Source of the DNA: Agrobacterium tumefaciens | GTDB taxonomy: Bacteria; Pseudomonadota; Alphaproteobacteria; Rhizobiales; Rhizobiaceae | Assembly (NCBI RefSeq): GCF_005221385.1 | Contig: NZ_CP039904.1 | Span: 1,833,501-1,897,500 of the forward strand | DNA: 64,000 bases | Direction: 5' to 3' | Part shown: piece after piece, positions 36,089 to 45,983 of the stretch | How positions within the stretch are numbered: position 1 is the stretch's first letter | How the letters are laid out: every line of letters begins with the position of its first letter | Position numbers and translations under genes: made by a program | The notes under the pieces: generated by a model | Databases searched by the model: none | What the model was told of the DNA's origin: nothing | What the model saw: the letters and a program-made list of their open reading frames with translations, nothing else

Positions 36089-37293
36089 CAGGCTGCCCGC
36101 GCGCTTTTCAGCAATGTCTTGAGGTTCACACCGGGGTCGGCAAGGCTCTCCGGATCGGGGTTGATGCCGGCGGCGATCAGCATCTCGGCCAGTTTTATGT
36201 CCCTGGCGACAGTGTTGCCGACACCCAGCCCGGCTGCTGCGACAAGCTGGCCGTCCTCAAGGAAGAATTCCAGTTCGCCATTGCCGAGCGGACGAATGAC
36301 GCTTTGGTGTCCCGGTTGCGGCAGGCCCGCGACCTGAAGGCCGAGATCATATTGATCCGACCAGAACCACGGGAGGGCGGCAAAGGCTTCGTTCGCGCCA
36401 AGACTATTGCGCGCAGCAATTTCCGCCTGATGGCGGGCATTGCGCCAGCTTTCGAACCGGATATGTCCGCCAATGGCCTGCGAGACGGCCGCGCAATCGC
36501 CTGCCGCAAAGATATGGGGATCGCTGGTGCACAGAAACGCATCGGTCAGAATGCCGTTGCCGGTTGCAAGCCCCGCCGCTTCGGCCAGGGCGATATTGGG
36601 CACGACACCGATGGCGGAGACGACAATATCGGCCGGCACGCGCCCACCGTCGGTCAGCAGGACTGCTTCCGGTGTAATGTCCGCCACTCCCTGACCCAGA
36701 TGGAAATGCACCCCTTCATCGCGATGGCGCGCATGTATCTTTTCGGCAAAACGCGGCGGAACCGCCCGGCCAAGCGGTCGTGCTGCCGCTTCGATAACGC
36801 TGACCATAAGCCCCTTGCCGCGCAGCACCGCCGCAAGCTCCATTCCGATCAGTCCCCCGCCTATGATCGCGATCCTTGCGCCGCTATCGGCGCGGGAAAA
36901 AATCGCTTCCGCATCCGCATGGGTGCGGAAATTGAGCGCCTGTGCGGCACCGGGGCAGGTGAGTGTTCGCGGCTGCGCCCCGGTTGCGAGCAGCAGCCTG
37001 TCATAGCCAAGCACCTGCCCGTCATCTAGTCTCACGGTTCGGCCTTTCGCATCGATCCGGGTCGCCGATACGCCCTGACGATAGGAGATGCGGGCGGCTT
37101 CCAGCGCGCCGTCCGCGCAGATGGGTTTCATCCGCACGGCACCTTCGAGCGGCTTGGAAAGCGGCGGCCGTTCATAGGGCGGATGCGGCTCGGTGCCGAC
37201 CAGCGTGATGTTGCCTGCAAAGCCCGTTTCGCGCAGCGTAAAGGCGGCGCGCGTGCCCGCCTCGCCGGCGCCGATGATGACGATTGCGTCCAT
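36088..37293 (-). CDS. FAD-dependent ferredoxin reductase (MocF-like)
   Basis: 401 aa from the ATG at 37293 behind ACGGAG; an open frame to 37329 is not needed. Residues 5-13 (IIGAGEAGT) bind FAD, IIGGGLIGMELA near 145 binds NAD(P)H, and FAAGDCA closes the FAD site. The C-terminal ferredoxin-reductase domain has PWFWSDQYD. Such reductases feed electrons to a Rieske ferredoxin and hydroxylase, both encoded upstream, completing a three-component oxygenase. Confidence 0.88.
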   Translation of the reverse strand: MDAIVIIGAGEAGTRAAFTLRETGFAGNITLVGTEPHPPYERPPLSKPLEGAVRMKPICADGALEAARISYRQGVSATRIDAKGRTVRLDDGQVLGYDRLLLATGAQPRTLTCPGAAQALNFRTHADAEAIFSRADSGARIAIIGGGLIGMELAAVLRGKGLMVSVIEAAARPLGRAVPPRFAEKIHARHRDEGVHFHLGQGVADITPEAVLLTDGGRVPADIVVSAIGVVPNIALAEAAGLATGNGILTDAFLCTSDPHIFAAGDCAAVSQAIGGHIRFESWRNARHQAEIAARNSLGANEAFAALPWFWSDQYDLGLQVAGLPQPGHQSVIRPLGNGELEFFLEDGQLVAAAGLGVGNTVARDIKLAEMLIAAGINPDPESLADPGVNLKTLLKSARAA

Positions 37294-37350
37294 GGTATCT
37301 CCGTCAGAAGGGGCCGGCGCGCTTTTCATGGCGCACCGGCTGGGGGAGGG

Positions 37351-38295
37351 TCAGTTGCGGCTGGCGTAGTCGGTCATGTTTTTCCGCGTCACCAGTTCGA
37401 AAGGAACCATGACCTGCTTGTCGACCGGCGTGCCGCGCATCAGGGCGACGGCGGCGTCGAGCGCGCTCGTCGATTGCCCCTTGGCGTTCTGGAACACCGT
37501 GGCGTCAAGATCGCCGGCGGCCATGGAAGCAAGCCCGTCCGGGGTGGCGTCGATGCCGATGACGATGACATCATCCATCGAAACGCTCGCCGCCTTCAGC
37601 GCCTGCACCGCGCCGATCGCCATTTCGTCATTATTGGCGAAGACGACGTCGATGGGCCGGCCGGCGGTGATCCAGTTCGTCGTCATGTCCATGGCGTTTG
37701 TCCGTGTCCAGGCCGCCGACTGTTCGTCGGCGATGGTGACGGTCTTGCAGTCGCCGGATGCAAGTGCCTGCTTGAAGGACGAAGTACGGTCACGCGATGC
37801 CTGATGGGCAAGATCGCCCATCAATATGTAAGCCTGCGCATCCGCTGCCTTTCCCTTCTCCTTGAGCAGCGAACAGGCCGCTTCGCCCGCCAGCCGCCCG
37901 GCATCGGTTTCCCTTGAGCCGACATAGGCCTGTTTTTCGGGAAGCTTGGCGACATTGTCCGGCTCGAGATTGAGGTAGACGAGCGGAATGCCTGCCTTTG
38001 CGGCGGCATCGCTGATGCCGGGTGCGGCAGAGGTGTCCGCAAGCGTGACGATGATCGCATCGACGCCTGCGGCGATGAAATTATTGACCTGGTTGAGCTG
38101 CTTGGAAATATCGGCCTGCGCGTCCTCGACCTGGATCTTTACGCCGTCGACTTCCGATGCCCGGGCGCCAAGCCCTTCGCGCAGCAAAGTCTGGAAATTA
38201 TTGTCGAAGCTCTGCATCGAAGCGCCGATCGTTTCGGCCGATGCGGTGCCCGCCAGCAGGACCGCCAGCGCGGCCATGGTACAGATGGATTTCAT
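37351..38295 (-). CDS. Periplasmic sugar/rhizopine-type binding protein (RbsB/MocB-like)
   Basis: 314 aa from the ATG at 38295, behind GGGAGGA. The first 20 residues are a signal peptide ending ASAETIG. SMQSFDNNFQTLLREGL, NNFIAAGVDAIIVTLAD and VVFANNDEMAIGAVQALK are the peripla_BP_4 pattern of ribose, inositol and rhizopine binding proteins. It is unusual that no permease or ATPase of this class is encoded in the cluster. A RIME-type repeat lies just upstream and another 57 bases separate it from the reductase. Confidence 0.85.
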   Translation of the reverse strand: MKSICTMAALAVLLAGTASAETIGASMQSFDNNFQTLLREGLGARASEVDGVKIQVEDAQADISKQLNQVNNFIAAGVDAIIVTLADTSAAPGISDAAAKAGIPLVYLNLEPDNVAKLPEKQAYVGSRETDAGRLAGEAACSLLKEKGKAADAQAYILMGDLAHQASRDRTSSFKQALASGDCKTVTIADEQSAAWTRTNAMDMTTNWITAGRPIDVVFANNDEMAIGAVQALKAASVSMDDVIVIGIDATPDGLASMAAGDLDATVFQNAKGQSTSALDAAVALMRGTPVDKQVMVPFELVTRKNMTDYASRN

Positions 38296-38370
38296 GTCGT
38301 CCTCCCTTGGGGCGCCGGGCCGCCCGGGTGCATTCCGGAGGCCCTTTCGGGCCTGCTCGAAAGCTCGGCT

Positions 38371-38474
38371 TAGAGCGTTTTCGCTTTTCTTCGAATCGCG
38401 AAACCGCTCTAACTCTTTGTTTTGTCGCATTTCCGGACGGAAAACCGGGTTCCACTTTTCCTCGAAATGCTCTA
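38371..38474. repeat. RIME-like Rhizobiaceae intergenic repeat
   Basis: The sequence from TAGAGCGTTTTCGCTTTTCT to the final AAATGCTCTA, with GCGAAACCGCTCTAACTCTT in the middle, matches from memory the roughly 100-base palindromic RIME elements of Rhizobium and Agrobacterium. It forms two hairpin arms. Its end overlaps the TAG stop of the ferredoxin gene, so it is transcribed within the operon. Confidence 0.8.
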
Positions 38475-38783
38475 GCCGATGGTGACGCGCACTTCGCCGT
38501 CCACCACTTCGGCCGGATAGGTTTTGAGATTCTCGCAGGCGGGAAGCCGCAGCGCTTCGCCGGTGCGGTAATCGAAAGCGCCGGAATGCTTGGGACATTC
38601 CACCTCGAAATCCATCACCAGCCCTTCGGCAAGATGGATCGCCTCGTGGGTGCAGAGTCCCGCGGTGCAATAAACGCTGTCATCCGGGGCGCGATAGATC
38701 GCATAGGTGCGCCCGGCGTGGTCGAAGCGGATTGCGCCTTCCTGTTCGATGTCGTCAAGTCTGCAGGCTGAAACCCAGCTCAT
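38472..38783 (-). CDS. MocE-family Rieske [2Fe-2S] ferredoxin
   Basis: 103 aa. The Rieske ligands are intact: Cys44-Thr-His46, 16 residues, Cys63-Pro-Lys-His66 (GLCTHEA, ECPKHSGAF). It is a soluble electron carrier between the FAD reductase and the hydroxylase. The start (ATG 38783) overlaps the hydroxylase stop as ATGA. The family was first named in the rhizopine (3-O-methyl-scyllo-inosamine) mocDEF system of Sinorhizobium. The stop codon lies in a RIME-type repeat, suggesting the repeat inserted at or created the gene end. Confidence 0.9.
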   Translation of the reverse strand: MSWVSACRLDDIEQEGAIRFDHAGRTYAIYRAPDDSVYCTAGLCTHEAIHLAEGLVMDFEVECPKHSGAFDYRTGEALRLPACENLKTYPAEVVDGEVRVTIG

Positions 38784-39814
38784 TCGGCTGCCTCCCCGAT
38801 TGTGTTGCGCGCCTTGCGGGCCGCGAGTTTTTCTTTGCGTTTGCGATAGCGTTCCTGCATGCGGGCTTCCCCCTCGGCCGAGCCGTCGTGCCAGGTGCCG
38901 AACCACCGATCGAGCGGGATGAGGGCATCGCCGTAATTCACCTCGAAATATTTGTGGTGGAGGTAATGCGCATAGGCATGGCTATCGACCAGCCCGTCCT
39001 CGCCGATCTCGACCTTGTCGAAGCCGACATGGCCGGGGATCGCGCCGAAACCCGCATAGTGCAGCTGGTAGAGCATGAGGACCGGGTTGGACGGCAGGAT
39101 CAGGTGATAAAAGGCCGTGCCGAAATACAGGAGATGCTCGACCGGATGCATGGAGAGCGACGACCATGGCGACGGGTTCACTGAATTATGGTGGACGGAA
39201 TGCACCCATTTGTAGAGCAGCGGAATATGGATGAGCCGGTGAACGCAGAAGAAGTGAAATTCGTGGATGATCGGCACGACAAGCGCCACGGCGGCGAGCG
39301 TCCACGGATTTTCGGCAAAGCTGAGCCAGGGCGCATAACCATTGGCATAGGCCCACAGCATTGCCACTTCGATGGCGGTCCAGATGGTCACGCCGGAAAG
39401 GAAGGTGCGCAGGATGTTGTCGAGGTTCTGGCTTTCGAACCAGAAGGCCTTGCTCTTTTGTTCGGCCGGAAACTTGCCGTTATATTTGAAACGGTTTTCC
39501 TGCCGCTTCAGAATATAGAGATGCAGTTCGAAGCCGCCGTAAAAGAGGAAGACGCAGACCGCATTGACCGCATAGAGCCAGGCGATCCAGCCGAAGCCGA
39601 GGCTCGCCATGGTTTCCACGGGTGGGATGACCCATGCCCAATAGGCGATGGCAGAAAGCGCGAAGATCGCATTCCAGGGCAGGAAATAATGCGGCAGCCA
39701 TTTTAACAGTGCCATGAGGCGGGGCGGAAAGGCGAATAGCGGCGCCGTTTCCACCGGCTGGTTCGGCGCCCAGTCGCCGCGCTTGTTGCGCGTTCCATAT
39801 TTCAGATCGTCCAT
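38780..39814 (-). CDS. Sterol desaturase/fatty acid hydroxylase-family di-iron membrane hydroxylase
   Basis: 344 aa from ATG 39814 behind GGAGAG. Four or more membrane helices are visible. The His clusters of the PF04116 family are intact: HEFHFFCVHRLIH, HSVHHNS and HYLHHKYF, forming a di-iron site. It would insert oxygen into a substrate using electrons from the Rieske ferredoxin, for example in an O-demethylation. It is the first gene of the operon that continues through the reductase and isomerase, behind a LacI regulator. It may be the functional counterpart of MocD, though orthology is not shown. Confidence 0.85.
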   Translation of the reverse strand: MDDLKYGTRNKRGDWAPNQPVETAPLFAFPPRLMALLKWLPHYFLPWNAIFALSAIAYWAWVIPPVETMASLGFGWIAWLYAVNAVCVFLFYGGFELHLYILKRQENRFKYNGKFPAEQKSKAFWFESQNLDNILRTFLSGVTIWTAIEVAMLWAYANGYAPWLSFAENPWTLAAVALVVPIIHEFHFFCVHRLIHIPLLYKWVHSVHHNSVNPSPWSSLSMHPVEHLLYFGTAFYHLILPSNPVLMLYQLHYAGFGAIPGHVGFDKVEIGEDGLVDSHAYAHYLHHKYFEVNYGDALIPLDRWFGTWHDGSAEGEARMQERYRKRKEKLAARKARNTIGEAAE

Positions 39815-39972
39815 AGCGCTCTCCTTCGGACGATCGCTCCCGATACGCCCGCGCAAGTTCTCACGATGAAGGGGACGTTTGCACGCCGTGGTCGCCCGTC
39901 GCTCCTCACGATCTGCGACCTTCCTCCCTGACGCAAAATTAGCAGTGAGGGCGGTGAAAGCCGAAACCTTCC

Positions 39973-39990
39973 TTGATCAAATCAGATCAA
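39973..39990. promoter_or_regulatory. Palindrome upstream of the hydroxylase operon
   Basis: TTGATC-N6-GATCAA is a perfect inverted repeat at the end of the lacI gene, about 160 bases before the hydroxylase start. It could be an operator or a local hairpin; its centre lacks the CG usual for LacI-family operators. Confidence 0.35.
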
Positions 39991-40988
39991 AGGCTCTGCG
40001 CGGTGATGGTGACGAAGCGAATGGGCGCGCTGTCAGGTTCGATATCGGTAAGGCCGATCCTTTTCAGGACAAGGTCCAGCGCCCGGCGGGCCTGCGCCTC
40101 GGGCGCCTGATCGAGCACGATGTCCATGATGCCGTCGTTCAGCGCCTTGCGGGTATAATCGGTCAATTCATGGCCGACGAAGAAGATGTCTCCTCCGCGC
40201 GGGTGACGGCGAAGAACGTCGATCAGCGCGGCATTGGCGCCGCCAACATTATAAAGGCCGGCCATGTCGGGGTAGAGATCGAGCGCCATGCGCAGAGCCT
40301 CGGCGCTGTAATATTCGTCATCGCGGGTAAAACCCAGCCATTCGAAATGATGTTTCCCGGGATGATCGCGGAAATAGTCGGAAAAGCCGCTGATACGGTC
40401 GCGATGAACCTGATAGATCGGATGGCAGAGCGCTATGACCGGGCCGTCCCGGTGCGCCATGCGGGTGATGAAATGTGCCGCCGTCCGTCCCGCCGCACCA
40501 TTGTCGATGCCGATGAACTCACCCTTTTCGGCCGAGGCGCGCGTGACGACATGGACGACGGGAATGCCGCGGGCGACCACTGCTTCGACCGCAGCCCTGA
40601 CCGCCGGGCTGCTTGGAACAGCGAGGATCAGGCCGGCGCGCGCTTCGCCGGCGGCGATAATGCGGCTTGCCAGTTCTTCCGGCTTCATTTCTTCAGCAAA
40701 GCTGCGGTGAACGACGACAAGAGGGTCGAGCGTTGCGGCAATTCTTTCGAAGGCCTTGGAAAGCCTCCGATAAAAGGTGGTTTCGGGGCGTACCATCAGC
40801 ACTTCTATGCGAAGCAATCCGCGGTGGGTTTCCGGCAGGGTGCGGGGATAGTCCAATTCCCGCGCGGCGATGACGACCTTTTCCACGAGTTCGGCGCGAA
40901 CACCGCCACGCCCGTTCAGCACCCGCTCGACCGTTGCTGTCCCGACACCCGCAAGGCGGGCGATATCGCGATAATTCGGTCTGCTCAC
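39987..40988 (-). CDS. LacI-family transcriptional regulator
   Basis: 333 aa. The start is read as GTG at 40988 giving VSRPNYRDIARLAGVGTATV, the canonical helix-turn-helix followed by ERVLNGRGGVR. The remainder is a peripla_BP-like ligand domain (GLYNVGGANAALIDVLRR, DIFFVGHELTDYTRKAL). A longer upstream frame is not LacI-like. It precedes the oxygenase/binding-protein operon in the same direction and probably controls it in response to the sugar-like ligand. Confidence 0.88.
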   Translation of the reverse strand: MSRPNYRDIARLAGVGTATVERVLNGRGGVRAELVEKVVIAARELDYPRTLPETHRGLLRIEVLMVRPETTFYRRLSKAFERIAATLDPLVVVHRSFAEEMKPEELASRIIAAGEARAGLILAVPSSPAVRAAVEAVVARGIPVVHVVTRASAEKGEFIGIDNGAAGRTAAHFITRMAHRDGPVIALCHPIYQVHRDRISGFSDYFRDHPGKHHFEWLGFTRDDEYYSAEALRMALDLYPDMAGLYNVGGANAALIDVLRRHPRGGDIFFVGHELTDYTRKALNDGIMDIVLDQAPEAQARRALDLVLKRIGLTDIEPDSAPIRFVTITAQSL

Positions 40989-41038
40989 ATTCGGGTTCCC
41001 TGCTGGTGGTGCGGACGTCGGATTCTGCTGCAGATGGA

Positions 41039-41944
41039 TCAGGCGATGCCAAGTTTCTGGAGACCGCATTCGCGGACAATCTCGGCAATATGGCTGAACT
41101 GCCCGGACAGCGGATTGCTCTTGCGCCACACCATGCCGATGGTGCGCGACGGGCGCGGTTCCGCCAGCCGGAACACCGAGACGGTGGATTGCCGCGTCTC
41201 CATATCGACCGCCATCTGCGGAATGAGCGTGACGCCGATGCCAGCGCCAACCATCTGTACGAGGGTGGAAAGCGAACTGCCTTCCATAAGCACGCGCGGT
41301 GGCGCATTGGTCGTGCTGCAGAAGGAAAGCGCCTGATTGCGGAAGCAATGGCCTTCCTCCAGCAGCAGCAGGCGCATTTCACCCAGCTTGTCGGCGCTCG
41401 GCACCGGCATGCCAGCGTCCTCCATGGGCCGCACGAGAATGAATTCCTCCGAAAACAGCGGAACCTCTTCGAGGGCGGGTTCCGATACGGGCAGCGCGAC
41501 GATCGCCATATCCAGCCGCGCTTCCAGCAGGTCTTCGATCAGTTTTTGCGTCACCGCCTCGCGCGGCCGCGCCTCCAGCCCCGGATAATGCCGGGTGAGT
41601 GTTTTGATGACCTGTGGTAAAAGATAAGGCGCGACAGTGGGGATGACGCCGATGCGCAGGCGGCCGCTGAGAGGGCCTTGGCCCGCACGCGCCAGATCCT
41701 GCAACTCATCCACCGACCGCAGGATCGAACGGGTGCGCTCGGCGAATTCCTCGCCAAGCGTCGTCAGCCTGATCTGGCGGCTGCCGCGTTCGACGAGCGG
41801 CGCGCCGATCAGTTCCTCCAGCTCGCGGATTTGCAGCGAGAGCGCCGGTTGGGAAATGGCGCAGGCTTCCGCCGCCCGTCCGAAATGGCCGATCTTGGCC
41901 AGCGCGTCGAAATAACGGAGATGTTTCATGGAGAGCGCAATCAT
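41039..41944 (-). CDS. oxyR: Hydrogen-peroxide sensor OxyR (LysR family)
   Basis: 301 aa. The N-terminal helix-turn-helix is MKHLRYFDALAKIGHFGRAA with SQPALSLQIRELEEL. The redox pair is in EEGHCFRNQALSFCST, two Cys separated by eight residues, exactly as in OxyR. It diverges from the catalase-peroxidase gene, the arrangement known in Agrobacterium, where oxidised OxyR activates katA. Two ATGs (41944 and 41929) could start it. Confidence 0.93.
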   Translation of the reverse strand: MIALSMKHLRYFDALAKIGHFGRAAEACAISQPALSLQIRELEELIGAPLVERGSRQIRLTTLGEEFAERTRSILRSVDELQDLARAGQGPLSGRLRIGVIPTVAPYLLPQVIKTLTRHYPGLEARPREAVTQKLIEDLLEARLDMAIVALPVSEPALEEVPLFSEEFILVRPMEDAGMPVPSADKLGEMRLLLLEEGHCFRNQALSFCSTTNAPPRVLMEGSSLSTLVQMVGAGIGVTLIPQMAVDMETRQSTVSVFRLAEPRPSRTIGMVWRKSNPLSGQFSHIAEIVRECGLQKLGIA

Positions 41945-42131
41945 AAGCTCAGCATATCGCAGCCTTTAGAATATACAATTGGAAATTATGGAACCCGGCT
42001 GTTAGTCATCTTCATGACAGAAAGAAGCTGTAGCTGTGAAAGGTCACCAGCGTCGCTGCACGGTCTTCCCATGACCTGCCGCCGCCTCTGGCTCGGAATG
42101 CTGCACATGTCGAACTGATTATTTTGTTTAA

Positions 42132-44327
<2,196 letters not shown>

Positions 44328-44355
44328 GCGGAAAGGCGAGTACCCGATAAGGCAA

Positions 44356-44387
44356 AACCTCCCCGAGCGATCGGGGAGGTTTTTTTG
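44356..44387 (+). terminator. Rho-independent terminator after katG
   Basis: A perfect 10-base stem AACCTCCCCG / CGGGGAGGTT with a six-base loop is followed by seven T. It lies 29 bases after the katG stop. Confidence 0.92.
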
Positions 44388-44492
44388 ATCTTGTCAAAGC
44401 CATCCAGGTGCTGCGTTACCCTCGGGCGTTAACCCGTGATGACGCATGAAAGGGGATGCGTAACTTGCGGCTGTCGGGATCAAAAGAAACTG

Positions 44493-44669
44493 TCAGCGGC
44501 GGTCGGATGATGAAACCGACCGGTCAGCGGCCGGTTTTTCGGCTTTCCCCGACGGCGCCTTGCCGCCTTTTTCATTTTCATGCGCATCCGGCCCGGCAAC
44601 GATGACACCGTGGCCCTGTTCTTCGCGCTTCTTGTCGGCGAAATCGCCCGCTTCCTTCTTGCGATCCAT
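44493..44669 (-). CDS. Small hydrophilic protein of unknown function
   Basis: 58 aa, strongly charged (MDRKKEAGDFADKKREEQ at the start, many Lys, Glu, Gly, Ser). The ATG at 44669 has GGGAG six bases upstream, and an upstream ATG at 44675 overlaps that site. No cysteine, no membrane segment. It looks like a disordered stress-type protein and I do not recognise a family. Confidence 0.6.
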   Translation of the reverse strand: MDRKKEAGDFADKKREEQGHGVIVAGPDAHENEKGGKAPSGKAEKPAADRSVSSSDRR

Positions 44670-44778
44670 GTTCATCTCCCGTGTTGAGGTCCTGTCATGG
44701 ATTTAACGGGCGGTGCGGGCGGAGGTTCCAGAACTGCCGCGCAAGCGAATGTTTCTCTTTATAACGATCTTTGCTATT

Positions 44779-44801
44779 AACATGAATTGATAAGTCATGT
44801 T
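44779..44801. promoter_or_regulatory. IRO-box-like palindrome (candidate RirA site)
   Basis: AACATGA-N9-TCATGTT is a perfect inverted repeat holding TGA-N9-TCA, the core of the rhizobial IRO box bound by the iron regulator RirA. It lies about 85 bases before the AraC start that heads the siderophore region. Confidence 0.6.
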
Positions 44802-44886
44802 ATTGGCGTAGGGGCGCGATGTCTGTTGCGGCATTCGCCGCTTCCCGCGTCCCCAACCTCGGCTCGACAACCGGACGGTAACCGCT

Positions 44887-45780
44887 TTGAGTTTCTGGCA
44901 TTCCATGACCTGGCACACGGAAGGGATCAGCGTCACTGCGCCGGTCAAATGGCGCCAGTTCGACGGGCTCGTCAGCGCTTTCTGGGAGGCCGAAAGCCAG
45001 ATGGGGGCGAAGGGTTATTATCTGGCCGCCGATCCCCGCATCATGATTTTCTTCAACGATGTCTCGTCGCGGATCCGGATTTCCAACCGCGATGGCGAGT
45101 TTTCGCAGCATTCGCGGCCGATGACGCGGGCGGTCTATGTGCCGGCCGGCGTGCCGATGTGGACGAGCAGCAATGCCACGCATCGCTTTTCCCATCTCAA
45201 CCTGCATATCCACAAAGACCGGCTTTTGCGCTTCCTGTCGCCAGCGGTCGGCGGTTCTGCGGCCATGACGGCGCTACGCCGTCCGGTCGAGATACAGGAT
45301 ATCGGTGCGGTGGAAACGCTGGCAGGCTTGCTTGTCGATGAGCTGGCCGAGCCTTCGAAACATCCGCTTTATGCCGAAAGCCTGATTGGCGGGATCGTCG
45401 CTGGATTGCTGGATATTCCCGGTCCAACCCCGGAACAGGCCAATGGCAGGCTGACGCAGGCGCAGATGAACAGGCTGCTCGCCCGGGTCGAAAAACGCGG
45501 TGACGACCGCATGACAGTTGCCGAAATGGCAGATATTGTCGGGCTTTCCGAAAGCTGGTTCGCCACCGTGTTTCGCCAGACCACGGGCAAGACACCGCTG
45601 CAATGGCAGCTGGAGCGGCGTATCAATGCCGCCCAGAAACTTCTGCTGGAAGGTGATCTGACCGTTGCCGATATCGCCGCGCAGCTTGGTTTTTCCGATC
45701 AGGCCCATCTGACCAAGGCCTTCCGCCACTTGGTGGGCAATACGCCGGCCGCCTGGCGGCGCATGCACAGGCTGCTTTGA
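44887..45780 (+). CDS. AraC-family regulator, siderophore-locus type
   Basis: 297 aa. Residues about 1-180 form a cupin-like sensor, and 190-297 the double helix-turn-helix (MTVAEMADIVGLSESWFATV, DIAAQLGFSDQAHLTKAFRH). The start is a TTG at 44887 or an ATG at 44905; neither has a strong ribosome site. Regulators like this next to TonB receptors usually sense the iron-siderophore complex, and an IRO-type palindrome upstream agrees with iron control. It converges with the TonB receptor gene. Confidence 0.85.
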   Translation: MSFWHSMTWHTEGISVTAPVKWRQFDGLVSAFWEAESQMGAKGYYLAADPRIMIFFNDVSSRIRISNRDGEFSQHSRPMTRAVYVPAGVPMWTSSNATHRFSHLNLHIHKDRLLRFLSPAVGGSAAMTALRRPVEIQDIGAVETLAGLLVDELAEPSKHPLYAESLIGGIVAGLLDIPGPTPEQANGRLTQAQMNRLLARVEKRGDDRMTVAEMADIVGLSESWFATVFRQTTGKTPLQWQLERRINAAQKLLLEGDLTVADIAAQLGFSDQAHLTKAFRHLVGNTPAAWRRMHRLL

Positions 45781-45841
45781 TAACGGGTCGGTCTGGTCCC
45801 GTCCACGTTCACCGGTGGCGCAATTCCACAGACGTTGCTCT

Positions 45842-45930
45842 ACGTCATCCTCGGGCTTGTCCCGAGGATCTGCTACCTTCTGACTTGATGCGATGTGGTT
45901 AGATCCTCGGGACAAGCCCGAGGATGACGT
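45842..45930. repeat. Perfect 30-bp inverted repeat, interspersed-element type
   Basis: Arms 45842-45871 and 45901-45930 are exact reverse complements, separated by 29 bases. Each arm is itself nearly palindromic around CTCGGG-CCCGAG. It occupies the gap between two convergent genes (AraC stop 45780, TonB-receptor stop 45984). Similar CCTCGGG-rich hairpins are dispersed in alphaproteobacterial genomes, so it may be a miniature element reused as a terminator. Confidence 0.85.
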
Positions 45931-45983
45931 TTAGAATTAGGAAATATACCTAATACTCTGAAAAATATTGCTAATCGCGACGT

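Noticed and set aside
38371..38474. Reading the RIME-type repeat as a simple terminator
   Set aside because: It has no T-run, and its sequence matches a known dispersed Rhizobiaceae element.
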